Origin: Mycolicibacterium sphagni
GTDB taxonomy: Bacteria; Actinomycetota; Actinomycetes; Mycobacteriales; Mycobacteriaceae
NCBI RefSeq assembly: GCF_013337765.1
Contig: NZ_VBSB01000015.1
Location: forward strand, 124,001 to 188,000
Direction: 5' to 3'
Length of the DNA: 64,000 bases
Of the stretch, positions 8,349 to 20,803 are shown piece after piece. How positions within the stretch are numbered: position 1 is the first letter of the stretch; each line of letters begins with the position of its first letter. Position numbers and translations under genes: made by a program. The notes under the pieces were generated by a model. That model saw nothing but the letters and a program-made list of their open reading frames with translations, did not search any database and was not told the origin of the DNA.

Positions 8349-9437
8349 ATGACCGCACGGTTCGTAGTGCAACGCAACGATCTTCGTAACACGCAGTGGG
8401 CCGAGTCACCCACGGCGGCCCTGGACGACGGCGAGGTGCGACTGCGCATCGATGCCTTCGCGCTGACGTCGAACAACATCACCTACGCGGCACTCGGCGA
8501 CGCCATGAACTACTGGCAGTTCTTTCCTACGGGCGATCCCGCGACCGGCCATGTTCCGGTGTGGGGATTCGCATCCGTTGTCGAATCACGCTGCCCTGGC
8601 GTCGAAGTCGGAGAGCGCTTCTACGGTTACTGGCCGATCGGCGACGACATCGTGTTGCGGCCCGAGGGGGTGCATCCCGGTGGTTTCACCGATGGTGCCG
8701 AACACCGGCGCGCCCTGCACCCGATCTACAACCAGTACGTGCGGTGCAGCGCCGATCCGGGTTACGCGGCCGACCGCGAGGCGCAGCAGGCGTTGCTCCG
8801 TCCCCTGTTCGCCACGGCATTCCTGATCGACGACTTCCTCGCCGACAAAGGGTACTTCGACGCGTCGGCTGTGATCCTGTCGAGTGCGTCCAGCAAGACG
8901 GCGTACGGCACCGCGTTCTGCCTGGCGCAGCGGCGCAGTGCGGTGAAGGTGGTCGGGTTGACCTCTCCCGCCAACGCCGAATTCATCCGCGCGCTGGGCT
9001 GTTACGACGACGTGCTGCTCTACGACGACATCGCGACGGCGCTGCCCGAGGCGGCCTCGGTGTACGTCGACTTCAGCGGTGACCCCGCGGTGCGCGGCGC
9101 CGTACATCGCAGGCTCGGCGACCGGTTGGCCTACAGCTGCCTGGTCGGAGCCACGCATTGGGATGCGCTCGACGGCGGCGGCGAGCTGCCCGGTCCGGCG
9201 CCGGTGTTGTTCTTCGCGCCCGATCAGGCCGGCAAGCGGATAGCGGAGTGGGGCCCGGCCGCATTCCAGGAGCGGATGGCCGCGGCGTGGACGGCATTCA
9301 TGGAACCCGTCACCGATGACGAGAAGCCCTGGCTGACAGTGGTTTCAGGACAGGGTCGACACGCCGTCGAGCAGACCTACACCGCGCTGCTCGACGGGAC
9401 CGTGCCCGCCAACGAGGGACACATCCTCCGAGCATGA
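8349..9437 (+). CDS. DUF2855-family protein, MDR-like fold
   Basis: 362 residues from ATG 8349, 16 bases after the phosphatase gene. The N-terminal half resembles zinc-free medium-chain dehydrogenases (SPTAALDDGEVRLRIDAFALTSNNITYAALGDAMNYW, then GHVPVWGFASVV), and the second half has a nucleotide-fold-like stretch (SASSKTAYGTAF, VVGLTSPANAEFIRALGCYDDVLLYDD). This is the DUF2855 pattern; no function is established for the family to my knowledge. Its stop overlaps the ATG of the next hydrolase by four bases. The four-gene run from 6393 to 10240 looks like one operon, so it may belong with the stress module or with metabolism of its ligand. Confidence 0.75.
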   Translation: MTARFVVQRNDLRNTQWAESPTAALDDGEVRLRIDAFALTSNNITYAALGDAMNYWQFFPTGDPATGHVPVWGFASVVESRCPGVEVGERFYGYWPIGDDIVLRPEGVHPGGFTDGAEHRRALHPIYNQYVRCSADPGYAADREAQQALLRPLFATAFLIDDFLADKGYFDASAVILSSASSKTAYGTAFCLAQRRSAVKVVGLTSPANAEFIRALGCYDDVLLYDDIATALPEAASVYVDFSGDPAVRGAVHRRLGDRLAYSCLVGATHWDALDGGGELPGPAPVLFFAPDQAGKRIAEWGPAAFQERMAAAWTAFMEPVTDDEKPWLTVVSGQGRHAVEQTYTALLDGTVPANEGHILRA

Positions 9438-10240
9438 AAATGACCAAGACCGGTGCCGGTGAGCCGCCGCTTGTCTTCGTGCACGGCTTGGCGTGCGACG
9501 GGACCGACTGGCGCGCTCAGGTCGACGCGTTGACCCCCAGGACCACCGTTGTCGTGTGTGAGTTGCCCGGGCATGGGTCGAGCCCGGGCGTGCCTGCCGA
9601 CTGCACGATCGCGGCCTATGGCGCCGGCGTCGTGCGAGCACTGGCGGAGCTGCAGCTGCCGCCCGCGATCCTTGTGGGTCACAGCATGGGCTGCCGGGTG
9701 GTCCTCGAGGCGAACCGAATTCAGCCCGGCGCCGTGTGCGGATTGGTGCTGGTCGACGGGAGCCGGATCGGTGCGGGTGATCCGCTGGCCGCCGAGCGGG
9801 CCATGGCCGATGAACTCGCCGGCGATGGCTACCCGCGATTCATGCGGCAGTTCTTTGAATCCATGTTCTTCCCGTCGAGCGACCCCGCACTCGCCAGGGC
9901 CATCGTCGATCGCGCGCTGCAGCTTCCCGCGGGGGTGGGCAGGCCCCTGATCACAAACCTGGCCGGCTGGGACGCCGGCTGCGTCGAGAACGCCCTCGAC
10001 GCGGTCAGCGTCCCGCTGCTCGCCATCCAGAGCACGACCATGGATGCGACACGTGTGCGGGTGTCGCTCTCACCGGGCCAGAGCTCTGGGTGGGTCGACC
10101 TGATCCGCGCCCACGTGCCGAAGGCCGCCGTCGCGCTACTGCCCGGGACTGATCACTATCCGCAGATCGATCGAGCCGATGAGGTCACGGCGTTGATCGC
10201 CAGTTTCGCTTCTCTGCGTGAGGGACTAGTCGAACGGTGA
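9434..10240 (+). CDS. Alpha/beta hydrolase
   Basis: 268 residues. Features seen: the oxyanion region VFVHGLACDGTDW, the nucleophile elbow VGHSMGCR, and a late histidine in GTDHYPQID. These give a plausible catalytic triad for a cytosolic esterase or related hydrolase. Translation is coupled to the DUF2855 gene by an ATGA overlap, and the 3' end overlaps the end of the convergent peptidase gene by 15 bases. It is only distantly like the RsbQ homologue three genes upstream, so it is not a duplicate of it. The substrate cannot be deduced. Confidence 0.75.
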   Translation: MKMTKTGAGEPPLVFVHGLACDGTDWRAQVDALTPRTTVVVCELPGHGSSPGVPADCTIAAYGAGVVRALAELQLPPAILVGHSMGCRVVLEANRIQPGAVCGLVLVDGSRIGAGDPLAAERAMADELAGDGYPRFMRQFFESMFFPSSDPALARAIVDRALQLPAGVGRPLITNLAGWDAGCVENALDAVSVPLLAIQSTTMDATRVRVSLSPGQSSGWVDLIRAHVPKAAVALLPGTDHYPQIDRADEVTALIASFASLREGLVER

Positions 10241-11812
10241 GCGGTCTCGACCGCACGAGGTACCGGCGGGTGGCAGCGTTGCGGTGAACAGATAGTCGCG
10301 TTTGACCCGCTCGGTGCAGGTGCTCGCGACGTACATGCTGGTGTGTCCGGCGCCCTCGGTCACGACTACGCGGGCTTGAGACAACTCGGCGGCCCCCGCG
10401 TACGCGCCGTCCAACGGCGTGGCGGGGTCATTTCTGGTGTTGAGCACCAGGATTGGCGCCGACGTGCGCCGGTTCCAGGGGCCGGTGTAGCGGTCGGTGT
10501 CGTGGCCCTGCCAGAACGCGCACGGGATCGTGTCGAATACCGAGATCCGCCCGAAGCCCGGTGATGACTTAGCTGCGGCGGTCGATGCGCGACGGTAGTA
10601 ATCGGGGTCGGTCGGCACGATGCTGTCCGCGCACTGGATGGCGTTGTACGCCTCTTCACGGTTGCCCAGATACAACTGCTCGACGTCCACCGGGGGCGGG
10701 TTGGTGCCAACGATATCGGCGACGAGTTCCGGTGCAGCAGTGCCGGTGTCGTAGAACTGTTGAAGCGCCTCCGCCAGCTCACGATAACTGTCCGGTACCG
10801 CGAGCGTGGAGGCGACGATCTCCGCCAGCGTCCACGGATGGCCGTAGACCTCAACCGTCGAATTGCGAAGACGGTCGGTCAGAGCCGCCCACTTGGTCCG
10901 GGGATCCCCGTCGGCAAATGCGCAGCGCCGGCCGGCCGCCGAACAGTCCCTGAGGAATTCGTCGAAGGCGGACGCGGTGCCGACGGGAACGCCCTGCCGG
11001 GTGTTCAGCGGAACCGTGGTCCCGTCGGAGCCGTGACCGGAGATGTTTCCTACGAAGTCGATCGATCCGTCGAAGACCATCGCCCGCACCCGGCCCGGGA
11101 AGAGGTTGGCGTAGATCGCGCCGAGCTGCGTGCCGTACGAGATGCCGTGATAGGTCAGCGCCGGATCGCCGACCGCGCGGCGCAGCAGGTCGAGATCGCG
11201 CGCGGAGTTGGCCGACGACGTGTGGTCCAGGATCGACCCCGCACGCTCCCGGCAGCGGTCGGCGAAGCCCTGCGCCCAGGCGAAGAGCTGGTCCTCTGCT
11301 GCGGAGTCAGCCGGCAGCCCGGGACTGGGTACGAGATACCGCCATTGGTCTGCGTCGTCGGGAAAACAGCGCACCGCCGCGCTGCGGGCTACCCCGCGCT
11401 GGTCCCAGGAGACGAGATCGAACCGCTGTCGCAACTCATCGGAGAACAGCCACGGCCACCTCGCCCGCAGACGCAGCCGATCCACACCCGAATTGCCGGG
11501 ACCACCAAAGTTGATGAACAACGCACCGATTCGCCTGCTCGGATCGGTTGCGGGCAGCTTGATTACCGCAAGGTCAATCTGTTCGCCATGCGGCAGGTTG
11601 TAGTCCATCGGGACTCCCGCTGTCGCGCAGAGGAATCCGTCATCGCAGGCAGCCCAGCTCAGACTCGGTGTGTCGGCAGCCTCAGCGAGCGGGTCGACAA
11701 ACGAGTCCGGTGCGCCGATGTCGGCGCTCGCGCTGGACGGACTCAACAGGCCGGCGACGCTCACGATCACCGTGGCGATGACTGCAAGAAGCAGGCGCCG
11801 CCGCGGCGTCAC
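10226..11812 (-). CDS. Exported S33 (tripeptidyl-aminopeptidase-like) alpha/beta hydrolase
   Basis: 528 residues from a GTG at 11812. This start is preferred because the encoded N-terminus (VTPRRRLLLAV...SSASAD) is a clean signal peptide and the GTG overlaps the upstream stop by one base (TAGTG). The enzyme shows the mycobacterial TAP/S33 pattern: FINFGGPGNSGVD oxyanion region, the nucleophile in YHGISYGTQLGA, the aspartate in VLNTRNDPATPLDGA, and the histidine in TEGAGHTSMYVASTC. Cysteines (AACDDGFLC, VRCFPDD, RDCSAAGRRC) suggest disulfides outside the membrane. The family removes N-terminal peptides or acts on esters. It is probably co-transcribed with the lipoprotein gene upstream. Confidence 0.82.
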   Translation of the reverse strand: MTPRRRLLLAVIATVIVSVAGLLSPSSASADIGAPDSFVDPLAEAADTPSLSWAACDDGFLCATAGVPMDYNLPHGEQIDLAVIKLPATDPSRRIGALFINFGGPGNSGVDRLRLRARWPWLFSDELRQRFDLVSWDQRGVARSAAVRCFPDDADQWRYLVPSPGLPADSAAEDQLFAWAQGFADRCRERAGSILDHTSSANSARDLDLLRRAVGDPALTYHGISYGTQLGAIYANLFPGRVRAMVFDGSIDFVGNISGHGSDGTTVPLNTRQGVPVGTASAFDEFLRDCSAAGRRCAFADGDPRTKWAALTDRLRNSTVEVYGHPWTLAEIVASTLAVPDSYRELAEALQQFYDTGTAAPELVADIVGTNPPPVDVEQLYLGNREEAYNAIQCADSIVPTDPDYYRRASTAAAKSSPGFGRISVFDTIPCAFWQGHDTDRYTGPWNRRTSAPILVLNTRNDPATPLDGAYAGAAELSQARVVVTEGAGHTSMYVASTCTERVKRDYLFTATLPPAGTSCGRDRSPFD

Positions 11813-12717
11813 TAGGTGATGTTGCCGCACAGGATCGGCGCGAACAGCAGGCTGGGTTTGCCGTCCTTTTCGATCTGGTCGTGTTCGCCGAGATGAATGT
11901 TGATGTACCAGCCGGACGCCGGTGGGGCTTGACTCACATCCTTGATGACAGTGGTTGTCTCGGCAACGCCGTCGGATTTGGCGACCAAGTCGTTGAGTGG
12001 GTAGACCACCTTGCCCTGTGAATCGCATGACCCGGCGTGAATGTGCGCCGCGTGAGTACTGCCGGCGACAAGGCCAGTGGCACGGGCCGACACGGTGAGC
12101 GTCTTTGCCGCCGGGTCGTAGTTCAGAATTGCCTGACTCTGCGGGTGATCGCCGAATTGTGGCAGCGGCGCCATCTGGAGCGTCGCCCCGGCCGCGGGGT
12201 CGATATTGGCACACGAGATCGGCATGTACGTCTGAGATCCCGGTGCACCCATCTCGTTGGCCGGCGCAAGGTGGATGTTCAGGAGCGTGCCCGCAACCAA
12301 TCCGGTATTCGAGGGCTGCGCGCTCAGCATTGAGTCGTTGATTTTCCCGGTGTCGTCGGCGGTCACGTCGAGGAACGGGACCAAGACATCGCCCTGTTTG
12401 TCGCAGGTGCCCTGATGGATGTGCATGGCGTGCGTGCTACCCGGGGTGAAACCGACCATCGCGATCTTCGCGGTGATGTATTTGGTCTGCGGGTCCCAGG
12501 TCAGCGTCACGGTTCCGGACGGCTCGTTGCCCAGGGGCACGATGATCTGCGCCGGGCCGCTTGCCGCCGCGCTGGTTGTCGCCGATGCCGACGACGCGGC
12601 ACTGGACGAGGTGGCCGATGGCGCCGAATTCGAACCGCATGCGCCAACCATCGCAGCAACGATCACGCCTCCGAACACGACGGGCAGCGCCCTCGATCTT
12701 GTTGTATTTGTCCCCAC
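11812..12717 (-). CDS. Lipoprotein with two CHRD/Cu-Zn-SOD-like domains
   Basis: 301 residues from a GTG at 12717, which has GGAAGG about 12 bases upstream; starts further out would put the signal peptide far inside the protein. A lipobox (MVGAC) follows a hydrophobic stretch, so the mature N-terminus should be a lipidated cysteine. A Ser/Ala/Thr linker is followed by two tandem copies of a beta domain, each with an H-x-H-x-G-x-C-D motif (MHIHQGTCDKQGD and AHIHAGSCDSQGK) and a later NIHL strand. This is the CHRD / Cu-Zn superoxide-dismutase-like fold. The HxH and NIHL histidines could bind metal, but I do not see a full SOD ligand set, so SOD activity is not claimed. Confidence 0.7.
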   Translation of the reverse strand: MGTNTTRSRALPVVFGGVIVAAMVGACGSNSAPSATSSSAASSASATTSAAASGPAQIIVPLGNEPSGTVTLTWDPQTKYITAKIAMVGFTPGSTHAMHIHQGTCDKQGDVLVPFLDVTADDTGKINDSMLSAQPSNTGLVAGTLLNIHLAPANEMGAPGSQTYMPISCANIDPAAGATLQMAPLPQFGDHPQSQAILNYDPAAKTLTVSARATGLVAGSTHAAHIHAGSCDSQGKVVYPLNDLVAKSDGVAETTTVIKDVSQAPPASGWYINIHLGEHDQIEKDGKPSLLFAPILCGNIT

Positions 12718-12853
12718 GATGACGTTCCGCCTTCCACTGACGCAGTCGCCGTGATTGGCGAAGGCAGTTGACCCGCTCAGCGTACGAGCCTGAAGGGCCG
12801 GCCGGAGCGGAATGTCAGCGCCGGCCCCCATCACCTCTTCATCGAGCGCTCGT

Positions 12854-13303
12854 TCAGTTGAGGACGATCGAATCGCCTTGGACCGAAATCGACTTCGTCG
12901 GCAAGGGAAGCTTCGCCGGGCCGTTGGCCACGGTGCCGTCGAGGTTGAATTTGCTGCCGTGGCACGGGCAGTCGATCGTCCCGTCGGTTACCTTGTCCAG
13001 CTTGCATCCCTGATGGGTGCAAATCGCCGACAATCCGTTGAACACCCCCTGCGTCGGTTGCGTGAGCACGATGTCGTCGATGATCACTCCCGAGCCGACG
13101 GGAACCTGCGCGGTCTTGGCGATGACCTTGGGCGCGGCAGGCGCGATCGGCGAGGCGGTGGTCGCGGACGTTGCTTCAACGGTGGAGCTTGCAGCCGACG
13201 GTTTTTTGGTTGTCGAGCACGCCGCAACGACGAGCCCGATCAAGCCGACGCCGCTGCCGATGAGCACCGTGCGGCGGCCGGATCGCAGATTTTCAAGACG
13301 CAT
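12854..13303 (-). CDS. Rieske [2Fe-2S] lipoprotein
   Basis: 149 residues. The N-terminus has a twin-arginine-type stretch (SGRRTVLIGSG) and a lipobox (VVAAC), followed by a Ser/Thr/Ala linker. The C-terminal half is a Rieske domain with both cluster-binding motifs complete: CTHQGC (Cys-x-His plus a disulfide cysteine) and CPCHGSKF. The twin-arginine signal fits a cofactor folded before export. The protein is small, with no oxygenase partner nearby, so it is most likely a periplasmic electron carrier. It precedes the CHRD lipoprotein and the S33 peptidase on the same strand; a common exported role is possible but not proven. Confidence 0.88.
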   Translation of the reverse strand: MRLENLRSGRRTVLIGSGVGLIGLVVAACSTTKKPSAASSTVEATSATTASPIAPAAPKVIAKTAQVPVGSGVIIDDIVLTQPTQGVFNGLSAICTHQGCKLDKVTDGTIDCPCHGSKFNLDGTVANGPAKLPLPTKSISVQGDSIVLN

Positions 13304-13399
13304 TGGTGCAACTTACGACGAATCGAGTCGCGACACAGCACAGTCGAAAAACCGGGCGCGGTGGACGAAATGGCTAGCAGAGTCCGCACGCCCCCATGA

Positions 13400-15649
13400 T
13401 CACGCCCCCGTCGGCGCTTGCGCCATAACGAATCCGCCGATCTGGGCGAACAGGCCGTCCAGCAAGCCGGAGCGGACCACCAGCATCAGGGGTAGCGCGT
13501 TCACGACGATGAAGAGCCCGGTCGGGATCCCCACGAACTGCCCTACCAGGTAGCCGATCGGGCCGCCGCCGAACAGCGAACCCACTGCTGAGCCCACCGC
13601 CTGACCGATGGCGAGCTGCAGCCCTGGGCTCCCGAGCACACTATTCACCAAGGACCGCACCACATCTTCACCCGGCGTCCCCGACGCCAGATCTCCGACG
13701 AGGCTGCCGACTAGCTTGCGCACCGACCCGTCGCCCAGCAGCGAGCTCACGACGGACTTCAACGCGTTAGTCGCCAACCGCTCCACCGTCGGGTTGTTGA
13801 TCCCTGCCGAGTCGAAGAAATCCTGGACCGCGTAGCCCGCGATTCTGGAGGCGGCGTCTTCCAGCGCGTGCACGCTCAGTACGCCACGCACGGCAGTGGC
13901 GAGGGCGGATTTCAGCGCCGCCTGGATCGCCGGATTCGCTTGCAGCTCAGCGACAATGCCCTGCAACGCAGCGTTGGGATCCGCGCTGCTGAACACCGCG
14001 AGGACGGCCTGGTTGACGGCGCCGCCGAGCGCGTCCGAAACTCCCTTCGCTTGCAGGAACTTCGGCAGGGCCGTCGTGATCGAGCCGATCAACTTGTCCA
14101 TCGCGGCCGGGTCGTTCAGCACGTCCACGATCTCGTTACCGTACTGCGCACCCAATTGCTCGAGGAGCGCGGCGTGGATCGTTGGGTCGGACGTCACCGA
14201 GGCGAGGAACGTCTCCACGGTCGCGCTGATCTCGTTCAGGACGCCGGTATTACCGATGACGGACTGCACCGCACCCTTGAGTGATTGACCGAGTGCCAGG
14301 TGAAGGGCGGGATTGGCCTGCAACGCCTGCGTCGCGGCCTCCCACGCCGCCTGCGCCTGCTGCTCGGTTCCGTTGGCGATGGCATCCGCGACCGAGTTGG
14401 CGGCGTTGGCCAGTGCCGTACCAACACCCGCGTAGTCAAGGAAAGTCGATACCCCCGTTTCGACGGTGCCCAACGCGCCGTCAACAATCACGGCGGAGCC
14501 CAGAAGGTGTTCTACCGCAGCACGTCCCGCGAGGACGACGACCGCGGTCACGGGGTTGGTGTCCAGGCCGTCTCCCAATGCCAGCTCGACCTGATCACCG
14601 ATGAACGTCACCCACGCGGACGACGGAGCTTCTTTCCAGCCGCTGAGCCCGACGAGCACGTGAGCGGCGCCCTTGATGGTGCTGAACACCGCTGAGCGAA
14701 AGGCGCTGTCAGCGAGGACCACGGGCACACTCTTGATGACCGCCGGCGCGCTCTGCAGGGTGACCTGGCCGACGTAGTCCTGCAACGTGTAACCCGGCGA
14801 GTTCAAAGTCGCGATGAAGGCTGCGGTTGTCGACCCATTGGGCACCACACTCAACGCATGTACGACAGTGCCGACGGCGTTCTGGATAGCCGTGTTACCC
14901 AAGATGTTCTGCGTCAGGTAGCCGGCGGCCTGGCCGACGACGTGCGCGGCCTCCGTGGGCAATCCGTTTGCCGTCAAGCCTGTTTCGATCTGGCTGGTGA
15001 CGAGGTTCAACAACGTTTGGTTGTTGGACAGGCTAGTCAGAGCGCTGTTGACCGGGCCCTGGGTGTATGCGGCACCCAGCACGTCGACGATGGTGGGCAA
15101 CACGGCGTCGACAAGAGCCTTGCGCTGAGTGTCCAGACCGGCGTAGCCGATACCTGTCTTAATGAAGTTGGTGAGGGCCGGCGCGATCTGGCCATTCCAC
15201 GTCGCGGCGTCGCCGGCTGCGGCTGGCAGCGCCGCCGCCGAAGTGGCCGGTTCTCCGGTGGTCACCGTCGCTGCCGGAGCCAACGCGCCGTTGCTGGTCG
15301 AGGACTCACGGCGCAGAGCCAACGCCGCCAACGTCAGCGAGTCTCCGCTTCCGCCCGGCAAGTCCACGCGAACACGGCGTGATGTTCCGAGTGACTTTGG
15401 CGCAGTGGCAAGTTCATCGGTCGAGCGCCCGGCCTGTGCTCGCTTGGACGAGACGGCGCCACTCGCCTTGGGTCCCGCCTTCGACGGTGCCGAGGACGTC
15501 GTCTTTCCCGAATTCCCGGTGCCGGTGTCCGCATCGGCTACTGCCGGCAGAGCAAGAATGAACCCACCCACACCAAGTGCGACGGCCAACGCTCCGACCC
15601 TGCCGATGTGCTGAGCCGAGCCCCGACCACCGTTATGCCTAGTTGCCAC
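13400..15649 (-). CDS. Exported helical-repeat protein (paralogue of the gene at 3068-5209)
   Basis: 749 residues from GTG 15649, which has GGGGGA just upstream and gives VATRHNGGRG; an in-frame start 34 codons earlier lacks this. The signal peptide (GRVGALAVALGVGGFILALPAVADADTG) and the GNSGKTTSS linker are nearly identical to those of the 3068-5209 protein. The body is again a train of amphipathic helices with related units such as GNTAIQNAVGTVV and ALHLALGQSLKGAV, about 30-60 residues apart, and the C-terminus is hydrophobic with a GGGPIGYLVGQFVGIPTG segment matching the paralogue. No enzymatic motif. The two copies probably arose by duplication; the function is unknown. Confidence 0.7.
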   Translation of the reverse strand: MATRHNGGRGSAQHIGRVGALAVALGVGGFILALPAVADADTGTGNSGKTTSSAPSKAGPKASGAVSSKRAQAGRSTDELATAPKSLGTSRRVRVDLPGGSGDSLTLAALALRRESSTSNGALAPAATVTTGEPATSAAALPAAAGDAATWNGQIAPALTNFIKTGIGYAGLDTQRKALVDAVLPTIVDVLGAAYTQGPVNSALTSLSNNQTLLNLVTSQIETGLTANGLPTEAAHVVGQAAGYLTQNILGNTAIQNAVGTVVHALSVVPNGSTTAAFIATLNSPGYTLQDYVGQVTLQSAPAVIKSVPVVLADSAFRSAVFSTIKGAAHVLVGLSGWKEAPSSAWVTFIGDQVELALGDGLDTNPVTAVVVLAGRAAVEHLLGSAVIVDGALGTVETGVSTFLDYAGVGTALANAANSVADAIANGTEQQAQAAWEAATQALQANPALHLALGQSLKGAVQSVIGNTGVLNEISATVETFLASVTSDPTIHAALLEQLGAQYGNEIVDVLNDPAAMDKLIGSITTALPKFLQAKGVSDALGGAVNQAVLAVFSSADPNAALQGIVAELQANPAIQAALKSALATAVRGVLSVHALEDAASRIAGYAVQDFFDSAGINNPTVERLATNALKSVVSSLLGDGSVRKLVGSLVGDLASGTPGEDVVRSLVNSVLGSPGLQLAIGQAVGSAVGSLFGGGPIGYLVGQFVGIPTGLFIVVNALPLMLVVRSGLLDGLFAQIGGFVMAQAPTGA

Positions 15650-16088
15650 TGTTCCCCCAGTTATTGACGTGTACGACGATTCTGAATTGATAGCACGCCG
15701 GAAAGGCCGTGAGAAGGGTTTTTGCGGCGGTTGCCGCTCAAATATGTGCAATCGCGAAATTGGAGTAGTTCACTACTTACGCCCGGATTAACAGGAGTGG
15801 CACAACACGGGTCAAAGCACGATTCTTTGCCTTTCTCCTGATAAATTCTCAGAAATCGAGCGACCCAGTCGTAGCAGCGCCGCCAATGCCTCGAGCAACA
15901 AAAGCCAGAGCCGCGCATCGTCGCAGAAGTCGACCATCAGCAAGCGCGCGGTGGGCGGCAGCGGGCGGAATCGCTAACGTTTACGGCAGGCCCTTACCCG
16001 GCGGATAGGAAAACCTTCCCTATCGGCAGCCGGAATCTGGTATTCGCGGCGATTACGCCAGAAGGCCGTGGTCACGACCATTTGAGTC
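15650..16088. other. Intergenic region holding the operon 1 promoter
   Basis: No convincing gene in these 439 bases. The right part (15991-16059) carries the conserved regulatory block described separately. The rest is lower in GC than its surroundings and shows no clear RNA gene. Confidence 0.6.
15991..16059 (+). promoter_or_regulatory. Conserved regulatory block A, upstream of operon 1
   Basis: Starts with CCCTTACCCGGC, then GATAGG-N9-CCTATC (perfect 6-base inverted repeat), TCTGG at 16036 and GGCGATTACGCC at 16048-16059. The same elements, in the same order and nearly the same spacing, precede the genes at 27901 and 37716. The last block ends 29 bases before the ATG, the same distance as in copy B, and both genes share CATTTGAGTC directly before ATGACCAC. 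The inverted repeat is the likely operator and the downstream block the likely core promoter; the -10 and -35 boxes cannot be assigned with certainty. Confidence 0.75.
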
Positions 16089-17459
16089 ATGACCACATAC
16101 CTGCCCCACACGGCGACAGCGCCCCTCGGCGCGACGGAGCCACGGTTCCGCGATGTGGCAGGCATCCGCCTCGCCGAGAACCTCGACGTGCTGTCCCGCG
16201 ACGAGATCGAGGCAACCCAACAGCAGAATCTGTGGGCCACCCTGAGCGCCGCACACCAGTCCACCGCCGTGTCGCGGCGCTTCCCGGGACTCGGGGTCCT
16301 GGAACCCACCGCCACGGCCGACGATCTCGCTTGCCTGCCACTGCTGGCGGCTGCGGATCTCTCCGCGGGCTGCCCCCCGCACTCGACTGAGCTTCTCTTC
16401 GACCAGAGCCCTGGGCTCGTCCTGCGCTCCAGCGGGACGGCCAGCCGACCGAAGGTCCTCTACCACTCCTGGGATTTCACCGACCGGGTCGGACATCTCG
16501 GTGTGCGCGGGGTGCGCGCCGCCCTGCAGACAGTGCCGAGCCGCGTCGCCAACTGCCTGTACCCCGGCGACCTGAACGGCGCGTTCCTGTTTGTCCAGGA
16601 CATCACCCGGGCGCTGCCTGCGCTGTCGTTCGCCATGGGTGAGCTGACCGCGACCGCCGACGCCGCGGCAGTCATCGACGCCCATGGGATCGACACCCTG
16701 GTTGCGTCACCGGCCTACGGCGCAGAGTTGTTGGCTGGCGCCGGGGACCTGCCGCTGCGGAACTTCCTGTTCATCGGCGAATCGCTGGGAGCTGAGCGGG
16801 AGCGTGTAGTGCGTTCCGCCGCACCGGATCTCACCGTGCGATCGCTGGCTTACTCGACGTCCGAGACGGGTCCCCTTGGCTACCAGTGCCACCACCAGAC
16901 GGCGGGGGTGCATCACCTCCACGAAGACGCCAACGTGCTGGAGGTCGTCGATCAGGCCGGCCGGCCCGTGCCGCCGGGAACGCCGGGCGAGCTCGTCGTC
17001 ACGCCCCTGACGACGTCGGGAATGGCGCTGCTGCGCTATCGACTCGGCGATCGGGGTGTCTTGCTCAACGATGCATGCGCCTGCGGCAGTGCGGCCCGCT
17101 CGATCAAACTCCTTGGCCGCATGCCGAACTCGATGACCGTCGACACGATCACGTTCTCCAGTGACCACCTCTTGGCAGCCCTGGGGACACTCGGTGTCAC
17201 CCAACCGAGCGACTGCCAATTCCAGGTCGTGTGGGAGGGCCACCGCTACCGGGTGCGCCTGCTCGTATCACATTCCGCCCCAGCCGCATTCACCACAGAG
17301 GCGGCGCGATCGGCGCTGCGCCACGCCCACGAAATCCACGAGGTGATCGTGAGCCAGCGGTGCCTGGACTTCCAGGTGCACCGGGCGGGCATCGATCAGT
17401 TCGCGCGCACGCAACGAGGCAAGGTGCCGGTCCTCTACCAGCACGGAATCACTGGTTAA
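16089..17459 (+). CDS. PaaK-like adenylate-forming ligase
   Basis: 456 residues, first gene of operon 1. Family marks of phenylacetate-CoA-ligase-type (ANL) enzymes are the phosphate loop LRSSGTASRPKVL, the YSTSETGP segment and the late LRYRLGDRG motif preceded by PGELVVTPL. The cysteines in NDACACGSAARS match the small zinc-like loop common in PaaK relatives. It should activate an aromatic or other carboxylic acid as an acyl-adenylate, passing it to CoA or a carrier; no carrier protein gene is nearby. In the cluster it may activate the acid used by the alpha-oxoamine synthase or the ATP-grasp ligase. The substrate is inferred only. Confidence 0.75.
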   Translation: MTTYLPHTATAPLGATEPRFRDVAGIRLAENLDVLSRDEIEATQQQNLWATLSAAHQSTAVSRRFPGLGVLEPTATADDLACLPLLAAADLSAGCPPHSTELLFDQSPGLVLRSSGTASRPKVLYHSWDFTDRVGHLGVRGVRAALQTVPSRVANCLYPGDLNGAFLFVQDITRALPALSFAMGELTATADAAAVIDAHGIDTLVASPAYGAELLAGAGDLPLRNFLFIGESLGAERERVVRSAAPDLTVRSLAYSTSETGPLGYQCHHQTAGVHHLHEDANVLEVVDQAGRPVPPGTPGELVVTPLTTSGMALLRYRLGDRGVLLNDACACGSAARSIKLLGRMPNSMTVDTITFSSDHLLAALGTLGVTQPSDCQFQVVWEGHRYRVRLLVSHSAPAAFTTEAARSALRHAHEIHEVIVSQRCLDFQVHRAGIDQFARTQRGKVPVLYQHGITG

Positions 17460-17487
17460 CGGAAGTTCTTTGAAGGGAGATCGAGTC

Positions 17488-20799
<3,312 letters not shown>

Positions 20800-20803
<4 letters not shown>

